From NCBI RefSeq assembly GCF_021347895.1, contig NC_067125.1, forward strand, positions 21,989,121 to 22,053,120: 64,000 nt of DNA, in the 5' to 3' direction. Position 1 is the stretch's first letter. The number at the start of each line of letters is the position of its first letter. This DNA is from Acanthochromis polyacanthus. Its lineage: Eukaryota > Chordata > Actinopteri > Pomacentridae. Both the position numbers and the translations under genes were made by a program. A model generated the notes under the pieces. That model was not told the origin of the DNA, did no database searches, and saw only the letters and a program-made list of their open reading frames with translations. Shown one piece after another: positions 34,655-44,840 of this stretch.

Positions 34655-35285
34655 CCAGATGCAGAGGTGACAATCGTCCATCATAACACCCAAGGGCTTA
34701 CATCTCACATGGTGGACCTGAAGTTGCATCACGAACTCAGGTTGGCAGATGTGCTTTGTCTCACCGAGACGCATCTGTCAGGGTCCTCTGTATCCTCGTC
34801 CTTTGATCTGGAGGGATACACTATGTTTCACCGCAGCAGACAGGCGTCTTACACCACGTGCAGGGACATGGCAGCAAAGGCCGGGGGTGGAGTTGCCGTG
34901 TACTGCAGGAGCGCTCTGATGGCAGAGGCGCCGAGCTGCATGGTACGTGTCACAGATCTTGAATGTCTGGTTGTGAAGGTTGAGACCCCCAGATTTTGGT
35001 TTGCAAAAGTTTGTGCCAAACCTGAACGCTCTCTTGGACACATTGGAACTGATGGATCACCAGCCCATTGTTGTTTGTGGTGACTTCAATGAAGACCTCC
35101 TTTCCAGAGGCAAAAAAAGCATAAGAGATGCACTTCTGTCCAGGGGCTACAACCAATTGATCACAGAGTCTACCACAGACAAGAACACTGTGATCACATT
35201 TACATTTCCCAACCTGAGAAATGTGTTCAGTCAGGTATTCTCCAAACGTATTATAGCTATCACAGCCTGGTCTATTGCATTTTGA
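34655..35285 (+). pseudogene. Helentron C-terminal AP-endonuclease domain
   Basis: The frame codes VTIVHHNTQGLTSHM, LADVLCLTETHLSG (catalytic Glu), GGGVAVYCRSALM, and after a frame change near 34,985 RPPDFGLQKFVPNLNALLD, QPIVVCGDFNEDLL (Asp/Asn) and LSRGYNQLITESTTDKNT. This is the apurinic-endonuclease-like fold that separates Helentrons from canonical Helitrons. The terminal His motif (SDH) is not seen, because the frame is lost near 35,190. Confidence 0.8.
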
Positions 35286-35399
35286 CTGGCTAAAGCCTCA
35301 CCAGCCAACACTGATTTTGTATCACACACTCACTTTGTGACACATCAGTGTGTTGCATTTGGACACATTATTTTTTAGGAATTTTTGTTATTAGTCATA
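35286..35399. other. Spacer downstream of the Helentron coding region
   Basis: No gene. It could include the Helentron 3' end, but no clear terminal hairpin was identified. Confidence 0.3.
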
Positions 35400-36065
35400 A
35401 TGTAAATATTAGCATTTTAGCTCAATAGCTTCCAGGTCATGTGACCTACAAACTCCAAATGTATTCAGGATTATGGTATGACACAGACTGATCAAGACAA
35501 CAACTTTTTTATTCCATCTGGATACTTCTGTGTATTTAATATTAATATTTAACTGTATATATTTCCATTTTTGCTCAATAGCTCCCAGGTCATACGACCC
35601 AGAAACTCCAAACCAATGATGATTGACAGGATTGTAAAGGGTAATCAAGACACACCAGTTTTTATTCCATTTGGACACCTAATAAATTTAATATAACTTT
35701 TTACATTAAATATTAGCATTTTAGCTCAATAACTCCTAGGTCGTGTGACCTACAAACTCCAAATGTATTCAGGATTATAGTATGACACAGACTGATCAAC
35801 ACACACCACTTTTTTTTATTCCATTTGGAAACTTAATGGATTTCATGTTAATTTTTTACAGTAGATATTAGCATTTTAGCACAATAGCTCCCAGGTCATG
35901 TGACCTACAGACTCCAAGTCAATGATGCTTGACAGGACTGTAAAAGGTGATCAAGACACACCAGTTTTTATTACATTTGAATGCTTAATGAATTTAAAAT
36001 GAATTTTTTACAGTAAATATTAGGCACATGACTTGGGAGCTATTGAGCTAAAATACTAATATTTA
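35400..36065. repeat. ~153-bp tandem array with an inverted last unit
   Basis: The anchor ATTAGCATTTTAGCTCAATA followed by GCTCCCAGGTCATGTGACCT recurs with the CTCAAT core at 35,421, 35,574, 35,725 and 35,880, spacings of 153, 151 and 155 bp. Each unit then has ACTCCAAA and a TTTTTATTCCATTTGGA segment. At 36,025-36,065 the anchor appears reversed (CACATGACTTGGGAGCTATTGAGCTAAAAT). Confidence 0.88.
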
Positions 36066-36179
36066 CATTTTGAAATGAATTAAAAACTCACAAAAAATAT
36101 TAATAGTGTCCAAAAGCAATAAAAAAAGTCTGTGTAATAAACCAGGTATAAATCTATTTAGCCACAAGATCACATGACA

Positions 36180-37284
36180 TTTTGATTCAAGATCAACACA
36201 GGATGGGAGATTTAAGCCAGCTCTATTCTGGGCAATTTCTAGTTTGTTCAGCAGACCTTTTGATGGGTGAGCAATAGTCCAGGTGACTTAGAATTAAAGA
36301 TTTACCTACCTGGGGCGCACGGATAGCTCAACTGGTTGAGCGGCCGACCCATGAACAGGGGCTTGTCACCGACGCAGTGGCCTGGGTTTGATTCCCGCTC
36401 ACGGCCCTTTACTGCAGGTCTTCCCCCTACTCTCGTACATTCCTGTCTGCCTCTTCATTGTTAGGGGCGGCTGTGGCTCAGGTGGTACAGCGGGTCGTCC
36501 AATGATCGAAGGGTAGGCGGTTCGATTCCCGCTCTCACCTAGTCATGTGCTGCATGCCGAAGTTTCCTTGGGTAAGATTTCGAATCCCGAATTGCCTACC
36601 AGTGATTGTTCTACTGGTGTATGAATGTATACTGACTGATGTTGCAGGTTGATTAGCAACCTGCACATTAGTGTGTGAATGTGTGTGTGTCTGGGTGAAT
36701 GGGAGCAATTGTTGTAAAAGCGCTTTGAGTACTCTGATGAGTAGAAAAGCGTTATATAAGAGCAAGTCCATTTACCATTGTCCCTATCTAATGAAGCCAA
36801 AAAACTACTTAAAAATAAGATTTAACTACCTGATCCAAAATGCGTTCAGCAACATAAGGAAGTCATTTTCTCACCACAGAGGTGCCATTACCCATTTTCT
36901 GAACTATTGTGTCAATGCGTTCTGACCATGACAATTGACTATCTATTATAACGCCTAATAATTTAACCCCAACCTGTTCTATACGTTCGCCAGACAAGTT
37001 CAGTCTCATTTTCGGTCGAGATGACAGTTTTTGACTGGATCCCAAATTAATAGATTTGTATTTTGAGTTGTTCAATACCAACTTGTTTCACTGTATCCAA
37101 TCAAAGACCAAACCTAACTCTGACGTCATAACGTCATCTAGCTGTCTGCTAGTATTTGCTGCGTAATACAGCGTAGAATCATCGGCATACATTTGCACAC
37201 TTGCTTTTTGCAAAACAGATGGCAAGTTATTTGTGAAAATGGAGTACAGGAGTGGTCGAAGGCAGCTGCCCTGCGGCACACCAC
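36180..37284 (-). pseudogene. Non-LTR retrotransposon reverse transcriptase, interrupted by SINEs
   Basis: The minus strand codes MPQGSCLRPLLYSIFTNNLP (motif B), VQMYADDSTLYYAANT (motif C), then KYKSINLGSSQKL, VKLLGVIIDSQLSWSERIDT and, after the SINE insertion, SLILSHLDYCSP followed by several stops. The order PQGS, YADDS, LGV-x-(I/L)D, LDYCS is typical of jockey-superfamily LINEs of the kind common in fish. The 5' part is cut off at 37,284, where a Tc1 fragment begins. It is decayed. Confidence 0.75.
36312..36816 (+). mobile_element. SINE-in-SINE nest with 15-bp target-site duplication
   Basis: AAGATTTACCTACCT (36,297-36,311) and AAGATTTAACTACCT (36,817-36,831) flank the insertion. The outer SINE begins GGGGCGCACGGATAGCTCAA, with a tRNA-like A box (TAGCTCAACTGGTTGAGC) and B box (GGTTTGATTCC). 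It is broken at about 36,462 and its tail resumes at about 36,781. The inner SINE (36,463-36,780) has its own A box (GTGGCTCAGGTGGTACAG), B box (GGTTCGATTCC) and the tail AAAGCGCTTTGAGT ... AAAGCGTTATATAAG seen in many teleost SINEs. Confidence 0.8.
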
Positions 37285-37620
37285 ACTGTTCCTTCAGTCA
37301 TCTGTTCATGGTCATTCTGGAGACTTTCTCAGATTCTGATCTAGAAGCATTAATCTGAAGATCAGCAGTGTTCTTCCTTCTGCTTCTAGTACTTCAAATC
37401 TTGAGGTGCCTGACATCTGCTTCAGTTAGCTTTTGTTTTTGGCCCCTTCCTTGGGGCATTTTGTAAGGAGCAGTCTCTGCAATCGAGTCCAAGGCAAACT
37501 TAACCACACTGTGAGAACACTTTATGTCTTTCCTTATTTGACCTACAGACCATCCAGCATCATGACGGGCTTTAATTCAGACTGTCTTTCTCAGTGAGTT
37601 CCCTATGCTTCACCATTTTG
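37285..37620 (-). pseudogene. Tc1-like transposase N-terminal fragment
   Basis: The minus strand begins MVKHRELTEKDSL, then (frame change) HDAGWSVGQIRKDIKCSHSV, the first HTH of the paired-like DNA-binding domain, then QGRGQKQKLTEADVRHLK and NTADLQINASRSESE, the second HTH. At least three stops or shifts are present. The catalytic domain is absent. It directly abuts the broken 5' edge of the LINE at 37,284. It differs from both other Tc1 families in the window. Confidence 0.65.
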
Positions 37621-37875
37621 ACCAGGAGTGAGGAATTTTAAACTGAATTCCTGTTTTTATACCCAAATTTGAGCCAGCACACTTTAGTTCTCTGAGAAGC
37701 CAGAAATGAATCTAGAACAACATTGTTAATCAGTATCCGCCTTCCTTATCCTTTTTACAGGATAATTCCGGTCCAGCTCTCCAACCCACAGGTCAGATTC
37801 TGTCTGCCTATTACAATTTACCTATCAGGATTCAGCAGAATGATTAAGCTGGCTTGAGGAATACTCGCCTCGGTT
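37621..37875. other. Spacer, nothing recognised
   Basis: No ORF or repeat identified. Confidence 0.3.
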
Positions 37876-38672
37876 CTTACCCCTAAATTCCACATAACGC
37901 GAAACCGCCGCGCCGTGCAGCGCCTTGCAGCGCCTTGCAGCGCCGCGCTCTTGAATCGTACTGCGCAGCACTTAGAACCCATTCTCTTCTATCAGACAAT
38001 TTCCACTGCACACGCTGCGGAGCGCCAGCGCCGCGTCTCTGAAGCGCCAGCGCGCGACAGCGCTGGAGATTCGCTTCAGGTCTATTTTCTGCGTCGCCGC
38101 TTCAAAACCTCTTAAATTCACTGTCGTTGAGAAAGCACCAGACAGGAAGTTAAACTGGAACTTTCAAAATAAAACACAATGCACGACCTCTCGGACGTAA
38201 ATTTTTCCCTATATGTTGTTATTACACCTCCGGAGGCACGAGCATCGGGTCAACAGGGTCCCAGATACAACACAACACCATGGGCGAAGAGAAATTACCG
38301 TTTTTTATATAGAATAAACCATACAAAATTAACTATTGGATAAAGAAAAGCTCTCATTTGAGATCAAAACATAAATCATGTACTCAACCATGCTTGAAGT
38401 CCTATAAATCACAGAGCAATGTGGCTGGGTCAAGCAGAGCGACCTTGTAGAAGCGAAATGAGGTGTGGTTTATTTATTTTCTGTTTGTATCATGTGTTTT
38501 TATCGCGTGATATCGCTATTCACACGAGAGCCTCTCTGAGGAGCAGCCCTCCCCATCCGGACGGCGCGCCGCTGCGCTGCGCTTGCAGTGTGCTTTGACT
38601 TTCGGAGCAAGACGGCGGCGCTTCGTTCTGTTGCGCGGCGCGATCGTGTTATGTGGAAATTTGGGGTTACTG
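37876..38672. mobile_element. GC-rich-ended MITE, probably hAT-type
   Basis: The ends match in inverted orientation: CTTACCCCTAAATTCCACAT on the left and CAGTAACCCCAAATTTCCAC (complement of the right end), both continuing into ATAACRCGA. Subterminal regions are strikingly GC-rich, with repeated GCAGCGCC/GGCGCTGC and GCGGCGC motifs (37,905-38,095 and 38,560-38,640), while the centre is AT-rich. No coding potential. The target duplication was not resolved, so superfamily assignment is tentative. Confidence 0.6.
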
Positions 38673-38767
38673 TCTTCTTCAAAACGTCTTACCCCTCTTA
38701 CTTCAATGAATACTCTCTGCTAAGCAGCCTCTTGTAGCAGAATCAATTTATTGATCACGTTTGTTAA

Positions 38768-38909
38768 TATCTAGCCCTGTGACAGACTGTCACAGACTGT
38801 GGCAGGGTGTCTCCTGCCTTCGCCCGAGTCAGCTGGGATAGGCTCCAGCACCCCCCGCGACCCTAGTGAGGATAAAGCGGTGTATAGAGGATGGATGGAT
38901 GGATGGACA
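38768..38909 (+). mobile_element. RTE-tailed SINE-like fragment with target duplication
   Basis: This short element begins TAGCCCTGTGACAGACTG, includes AGTCAGCTGGGATAGGCTCC and ends in (GGAT)n. TTTGTTAA flanks it on both sides (38,760-38,767 and 38,910-38,917). It is a truncated copy of the family also seen at 43,140-43,455. Confidence 0.8.
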
Positions 38910-39929
38910 TTTGTTAACGACAGCTTTCCTCTTATAACTGTTTGCACTTGGTGATATTCCTGGGTTGGCTTTAGAGGTTTGAAATACTAACCTCAAGGGT
39001 AATGTTTAAAGTAACTGGTTGGATTAAAGTAACCTTTAAGAACCTTTAGATCTGATGCACACAATCAACTTAACTTTTTACCAGTTTGCGGAGTGGGTGA
39101 ATCTTAAGAAATCCATAAATCTTCTCTTTAAATGCAATATAGCTTTTTATTGAATAATATTAGCAGGGGCATAGCAACAGCTCATGATTAGACAATTCAG
39201 TTTTTTCTGATTATCCTATAACTAAACTGAGCGTACCTAAGAATCTTCTCTAATTGTGTAATTTAGAAGTGAGAGGACGGAACGCTCGGCCTTAGCTGCC
39301 ACGCCCGGTCTTAACCTGCCTGCATCTGGTTGAACTCCTCAGTGGATCTGGAAACTCTGTACAAAGTCCCTTTTGGTCCAAAAAGTATCCTTCCTCAGCA
39401 GGGGGAGCGGAAAAGCCTCGAAAGCCAATCTTGGTCATGCGATTGTCCCCAAAAGCAGAAGCTGGAACAGCAGGGAGAAAATCCCTCGATGTCCCCAGGT
39501 TAGCGAGTGGTTGTTAGGATGAGAGCAACTACTTGTTGCTGCGTTCGCTGCCTTCTGGGGTGTGGGGGATTTCTCTTTTCTCCTCTCAGTAGAATCGCAG
39601 ACCAATCAGGGCTCTCCTTTCAGCAGAGTGTGGTCTTCTTCTCTTGAACAAAGTCAGAACAACTTTACTTCCAACGATGTCCTCAAAAAACTCTGCAGCC
39701 TAAGTCCAGCGATGTCCTCACATCCTTTGGCAGAAAGTCCGGTGACGACTCCTCTGGGCCTCAGTGACAGTCTCCGAATACAGTGTCTCTGACTCTCGCC
39801 TTTATACTCTCACCGTCTAATACACACACATACACTTCTTGCATGAACATTTTGTAAACATATTTGTGCACGCATTTTGCAGGACTCTGCATCCTGCAGG
39901 ATTCTGCACTCTGCAGGCCTTCTCGCAGA
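38910..39929. other. Non-coding, possibly an unclassified repeat
   Basis: No domain is recognised. Positions 39,240-39,790 have balanced base composition and several short ORFs without recognisable motifs. CTGCAG/TCTGCA motifs cluster at 39,880-39,920 and again beyond the hAT MITE at 40,485-40,520. Confidence 0.35.
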
Positions 39930-40471
39930 CAGTGTTGCCAACTGAGCAACATTCCAAAGCCTCCTGGCGACTTTTTTATTAAAAGCGACTAGCGACAAAT
40001 CTAGCGCCTTTTCTGGTGTTTTAGAGACTCTGACATGAAAGCTCAGAACGTTCTGCAGCTACTGTCCTCAACAAACGGCAGGTGCTGCTGTGAGCTCCTC
40101 CTCGTCCCAAAGCACTCACAAGCGGTCCGTGTAGGAGCCCCGCTGCAGTCCCACTGTCTGTTTAGAGGAGACCCACTTCAAAGTCACTGCAGATTCCATC
40201 CTGGCTTTAAGCGGGGATGTAAATGAAAACGTTTCTTCACTGTCATACTAAAATAAATCACTGCATTTAACCTCTAGTTCAAAAACATATTTTGGGTGTT
40301 TTATACTTACTTTTTGTCTCTCCCACAATTTTATTCCTCTCTCCTACAACATTAACTACAATTACATCCAAACTGGAAATTATGCAAATTAGGTGATGAC
40401 GTCATTTAGCGACTTCTAGCGACTTTTCGGACAGCCAATAGCTACTTTTCTTACTGAGGAGTTGGCAACTG
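39930..40471. mobile_element. Non-autonomous hAT-type element
   Basis: The left terminus is CAGTGTTGCCAACTGAG. The right terminus is the complement of CAGTTGCCAACTCCTCAG. Flanking 8-mers CTCGCAGA (39,922-39,929) and CTCGGAAA (40,472-40,479) match at six of eight positions, consistent with the 8-bp duplication of hAT elements. Subterminal AGCGACT/AGTCGCT motifs recur near both ends. The internal 63-codon ORF has no recognisable domain. Confidence 0.75.
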
Positions 40472-41660
40472 CTCGGAAAGCAATCCTTTGCAGAGCAACT
40501 CTCTGCAGAGTTGCACAGAACTCTCCACTATTGACCAATCCTTAGTTCCTCTTTTCTGCAAGTGTGCAGCTCAAAACAAGTCACTTCAGTTCAAACACAC
40601 ACATGTACTTATAATCACTTCTTAATCATCACATCATCCTATGATCATATAGCTCATTTTAAATCATTCTATTCTATAGCAATCATCATTTTAGAATATA
40701 TATCAGCCTATGAAAATCATTCTTCCCTCAAGCATAAGCATAATCATGTGGTCAACTTATATAGTTTCTCATTGTAGATCTTTCATTGGTCTCCTTAAAG
40801 CCTTTATTTAGGTAGTGGTTGCTCCGGGGATCTCAAAGAACTAGTCCCCACTTGACACATACAACCACAAAAACAAAGTTTTCTGCTGAGAAATGCAAAC
40901 AATTAACTGCAATTTGGCATCTCAATCAAAAAAATAATAATGTGCTTTATTTTATATTTTATTTTTTTGCTTTTTTGTATAACAGAGAATTCATGGACAA
41001 CAACAATAATTATATTTTAGCATTAAATATATAAATATGATTAAAGAGCTTGCACTTATGGATTAACCATTACAGAAATATAAAACACATTTTGGTAATA
41101 AGTAATGTTGTTAATATATTGCAGTGGTAGCAAACACCTCACACTGGGTGGTGGTCATATAAAACATAGAGTCCATATAACTTTTTTTTTAAAATCACTG
41201 ATAGTCATTAGGTATTTTAGAAACTGATTTACCAAACTATGTATTTAATTTATTAGGACTTGCACTCTGTTACACGTGACCATTTTTCATGTTCTAAACT
41301 ATTTTATGCCACTATGATAGAGTCAGCTGTAACTGGTGGCATTCAGTTTCTTTACTGTCTGTACACCCATCTTTTCCATCCTCATAAGAATGTTTTGAGT
41401 GATTTACTCAAATTTGACACAAACATTCATTTGGATTCATGGAGGAAATGATTAGATTTTGTTGGTCCAAAAAAATGAGAAATTACAGCCCTTATCAAAG
41501 TTTCTAGGTTTTCACACCTGCCATGTTCTCGTAGATCCAATACATTGACATGAAGAACTGTTCCCTGGCTGTCCAGAATGTCTAAGCTAATTCAAGGTTA
41601 ACAATGATTTGCTTCATCTTCTGGTCATGCTGTTCTAAACCGTTAGCGTGCACTGTTATT
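40472..41660. other. Non-coding, nothing recognised
   Basis: AT-rich, with no ORF of interest and no clear repeat. Confidence 0.45.
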
Positions 41661-41738
41661 ATAGGCAAGGCAAGGCAAGGCAAATTTATTTATATAGCAC
41701 ATTTCAACAACAAGGCGATTCAAAGTGCTTTACAAAGA
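41661..41738 (-). repeat. LINE 3'-tail fragment
   Basis: (GGCAA)n followed by TTTATTTATATAGCACATTT and CAAAGTGCTTTACA is, on the minus strand, the TGTAAAGCACTTTG ... ATATAAATAAA tail common to fish LINE and SINE families. Confidence 0.7.
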
Positions 41739-41766
41739 ATATGACTCTTGATTTGGAAGGAATAAG

Positions 41767-42310
41767 ATAAGAGATAAGATAAGATAAGATAAGATAAGAT
41801 AAGATAATCCTTTATTACTCCCCGTGTCCGGGGAAATTTCCCATGATACAGCAGCATACATCTTACAGTAGAGCAACAATAGCAACAATAAACAACAATA
41901 TAATGATAATCATAATAACAATCACAATATGTCCAGGAGTGTAGGATGGGAAAGGTGGCTTATGGAATGATGTGAGTACGAGAGAACTGTGCAGATTATG
42001 TGTTAAGGGATTGTGTGACAGAGTCCAGTTTTGTGTAAACATCAGCCAGTGATGCTGATGTTATAAAGTCTTATAGCAGATGGAATGAATGACTTGCGAT
42101 AGCGTTCCGTCTTGTAGGTTAGGTGTCTCAGTCTACTGCTGAAATTGCTACTTTGAGACTTCACAGTGTCATACAGTGGGTGAGAGGGGTTGTCCCTGAT
42201 GGATGTGAGCTTTGCCAACATCCTCCTCTCTCCCACCTTCTCTATGGAGTCCAGGGAACAGTCCAGCACAGAACTGGCCCTCCTCACCAGTCTGTTCTTA
42301 GACTGATTAT
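41767..42310 (-). pseudogene. Non-LTR retrotransposon C-terminus and 3' tail
   Basis: On the minus strand 42,287-42,042 encodes MRRASSVLDCSLDSIEKVGE, RRMLAKLTSIRDNPSHPLYD and RYRKSFIPSAIRLYN-stop, the conserved end of a LINE ORF2 in fish. The 3' untranslated part runs down to GGGGAAATTTCC and AATAAAGGATTATC, then (ATCTT)n at 41,808-41,767. It is 5'-truncated, so only the tail is present. A shorter copy of the same tail is at 59,795. Confidence 0.8.
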
Positions 42311-43139
42311 GCTTAACAGAGGCCTGTACTATGTGTAAATCACATGTGATTTAACTTCACAATATCGGTGTAAGGACATTTTCTACATATCGAGGCCTTT
42401 TTGAAACCTGGACTGTGCATTTCTCCCACAACTGTCTTGATTGAGATCACTTTTGATGATCATACTTGGCCAGCGACAACAACCCTTCTCCTCCTCTAGT
42501 TTTTGATTACCAATTTAAGTTTTGAAAAGAGCAAATATTTTAGTCCGTGCCAGTCTTCTCAGTCAAAATCTTCAGTCCCTGTTAAACATTGGCATCCCAT
42601 CATACACTTTACCAAGTCGTATCTTACTTGTTATTCCTGCTCTCTTTGTCATTGAAGGCTCTGAGCACCACTCACCTCAGCCCCACTCCACATGGAGGAC
42701 CATCACTCCACACGCAGATTACTGTAATTGTTCCAACTTTGCTTGGTACTTGATAAAACACTATACCAGTCAATGAGAGCACTCTCCAATGGAGGACTAT
42801 GTCCATTAGCAGACATCAAATTGATTTCTGTCAGTAAGCACTCCACAATTATACTGCATGTTGTCCTGCATCATGTTCTGGTTGGGAATGGTGGTTACTT
42901 TGCTTTGTTGTCCTTGGCAATTTGTCAAAGACAGTTAATTCAGTATCGTAATTTAAGAAGTGCACACTATATTTTTCTCTTGTAAAAAAATTTGATAAAG
43001 CCATCCAGGAGACAACTGAACTTTTTCATCAGCCCACAATACCACAATGGTGTCTATAGCTCTGGCTAAATTTACATCAAAACTAATGATATATAATTTA
43101 ATTAGGGCTGGACTGGAATATGTGAATATTTAGTCATTG
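42311..43139. other. Non-coding, nothing recognised
   Basis: No recognisable ORF or repeat. Confidence 0.4.
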
Positions 43140-43455
43140 TGGTGGTATCCAAATAGGAGATGTCTGCATGGAGTTTGCATGTTCTCCCTGTGCATGCGTG
43201 GGTTTTCTCTGGGTACTCCAGCTTCCTCCCACAGTCCAAAAATACGCTGAGGTTAACTGATGACTTTAAATTGCCCGTAGGTGTGTATGCGAGTGTGTTT
43301 GTTTGTCTGTAAGTATATGTAGCCCTGTGACAGACTGGTGACCTGTCCAGGGTGTCCCCTGCCTTCACCCCAAGTCAGCTGGGATAGACTCCAGCCCCCC
43401 AGCAACCCTGATGAGGATTAAGCGGTATACAGATAATGGATGGATAGATGGATCT
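43140..43455 (+). mobile_element. SINE-like element with RTE-type GATG tail
   Basis: It contains TGCATGGAGTTTGCATGTTC, GGGTTTTCTCTGGGTACTCC, CTTCCTCCCACAGTCC, then GCCCTGTGACAGACTGG and CAGCTGGGATAGACTCCAGC, ending in (GGAT)n near 43,437-43,452. This is one of the most common repeats in teleost genomes. The tRNA-like head is missing or degraded in this copy. Confidence 0.8.
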
Positions 43456-43727
43456 TCCCCTTGCCTTCCGAGTAGTTGCTTTCCCATCATGAAGCATTTG
43501 TATATCTCAGTTTTGTGGAATGCAGTAACCTCTGGGGTCTGCGTTACTTTTGATTGGCCAGTTGGCTGGTTGTGTCACGTGGACTTATCAACTCTGATGT
43601 CACGCTTCACTTCCCCCGTGTTTGTAAAGAGAAGACAAAATGCCGAAGACGGAGATATCCATGCTACTGCTGTCAAACTCTGACAATGAACATCCAGGAG
43701 CAGTCTCAAAGTGCCAAATGAGAGATG

Positions 43728-43952
43728 GAGCAGTATTTGACGGACTCTAGAGTCCAGTCTGGCCCATTTGGATGGTGGAAACAAAACTGTGACCCCCTAT
43801 TCTGAACTGGCATTAGCAGCCAAATTCTGGCCACTTCCACCCCGTGCATTTTCTCAAAGGCTGGCTACATTGTGAACAAAACCTGGAGTTCATTTTTGGC
43901 CAAAAATATAGATATGATCGTCTTCCTGGCACATAACATGAAGACAGTGTAG
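43728..43952 (+). pseudogene. hAT transposase C-terminal (dimerisation) fragment
   Basis: The frame codes QYLTDSRVQSGPFGWWKQNC, then DPLF-stop-TGISSQILATSTPC and IFSKAGYIVNKTWSSFLAKN followed by IDMIVFLAHNMKTV. The P-x-x-WWK, ATSTPC-x-x-FS-x-AG and (V/I)DM-(L/I)-(V/I)FLA-x-N series is the hAT_C dimerisation domain of hAT-superfamily transposases. One in-frame stop interrupts it, and the last 20 codons lead to a TAG at 43,950-43,952. The DDE and BED-finger parts are missing. Confidence 0.75.
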
Positions 43953-44085
43953 GTAGGCTACTGAAATGTCCCTTGTTGTAAATATATGCTGCTGTTTCAT
44001 TGCACAACTTCTCCTTTTTTATATTTGTTTTCATAGAAATGTCCATTCTTTTAAATATATGCCACTATTTTGCACACCTTGTCTT

Positions 44086-44089
<4 letters not shown>

Positions 44090-44146
<57 letters not shown>
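44090..44146. repeat. (TA)n microsatellite
   Basis: About 22 TA units, preceded by (CATA)n. Confidence 0.95.
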
Positions 44147-44147
<1 letters not shown>

Positions 44148-44149
<2 letters not shown>

Positions 44150-44200
44150 CCCCTGTCAAAAGTTTTGAGACGGGTTCTCATTCAAATGAATGAGAACCAG
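44148..44200. repeat. Tc1-type terminal-repeat remnant with short palindrome
   Basis: CACCCCCTGTCAAAAGTTTT resembles a Tc1/mariner MITE end and abuts (TA)n. It is followed by a near-perfect palindrome, GGTTCTCATTCA / TGAATGAGAACC, at 44,173-44,198. No partner end was seen. Confidence 0.45.
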
Positions 44201-44254
44201 TCCTAAATATAATATAATATAGTATAATTTGGGCTATTTTATCTAACATCTAAT

Positions 44255-44490
44255 TTTAGCACTTTCGCCTTGCAGTTAGAAGATCACTGGTTCCCATTCC
44301 GGCCTTCCCAGGATCTGAAGGCCAGGATGCATGGAGTTTGCATGTTCTCTCTGTGCATGTGTGGGTTTTCTCCAGGTTCTCCAGCATCCTCCCACAGTCC
44401 AAAAACATGCTGTGGTTAATTGGTGATTCTAAATTGTACATAAGTGTGAATGTAAGTGTGATTGTTTGTCTCTATATGTAGCCTTGGGAT
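44255..44490 (+). mobile_element. SINE with partial tRNA-like head
   Basis: AGCACTTTCGCCTTGCAGTT and AAGATCACTGGTTCCCATTC look like degenerate A- and B-box parts. They are followed by the same GCATGGAGTTTGCATGTTCT body as the 43,140 copy, ending at ATGTAGCCTTGGGATTG without the RTE tail. Confidence 0.7.
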
Positions 44491-44840
44491 TGTTATTATT
44501 GAATGTAAATGCTTGTGTGTTGTAAGTTCCAAATTTACTTTCATGTAGCCTAAAATCTGCAATTTGTAAATTTATTCTTATGTTTACACGTTTCATTATC
44601 ATCTCAGGAACCATATGAGATAAACATAATATGTTTGGTGTCATTCTAATCACCTATTCTGTGGTATTTCACATCTGTAATCATCATAGATATTGATCAA
44701 TTGGATTTGTACATTTAAAGAATGAACGAAAAGTAAGTTTACAGGTATTTAGCCTCTGACCTCTCCTGGGCAATGAAACTCAACACCACCTCTTTCATGA
44801 AGACTTAATTAAAACAGTGGTTTAAAACTGGGTTCTTTTA

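Larger units (their letters stand above)
23450..35290 (+). mobile_element. Helentron-type rolling-circle transposon (decayed; ends not determined)
   Basis: The ordered domains on one strand are exon 1 (MPRKGR), an SGNH-like hydrolase, multiple short exons, a C76-like Cys protease, a K/Y-rich tandem repeat, a DUF6570-like Cys region, HUH Rep, PIF1-type helicase and AP endonuclease. Rep/helicase with a C-terminal endonuclease defines Helentrons within the Helitron group. The frame carries several stops and shifts and one LINE insertion. I could not find termini with confidence, so the coordinates mark the outermost coding evidence. Confidence 0.75.

Noticed and set aside
36312..36780. tRNA genes (A- and B-box matches)
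   Set aside because: No cloverleaf can be closed, and the boxes head SINEs with characteristic tails and target duplications.
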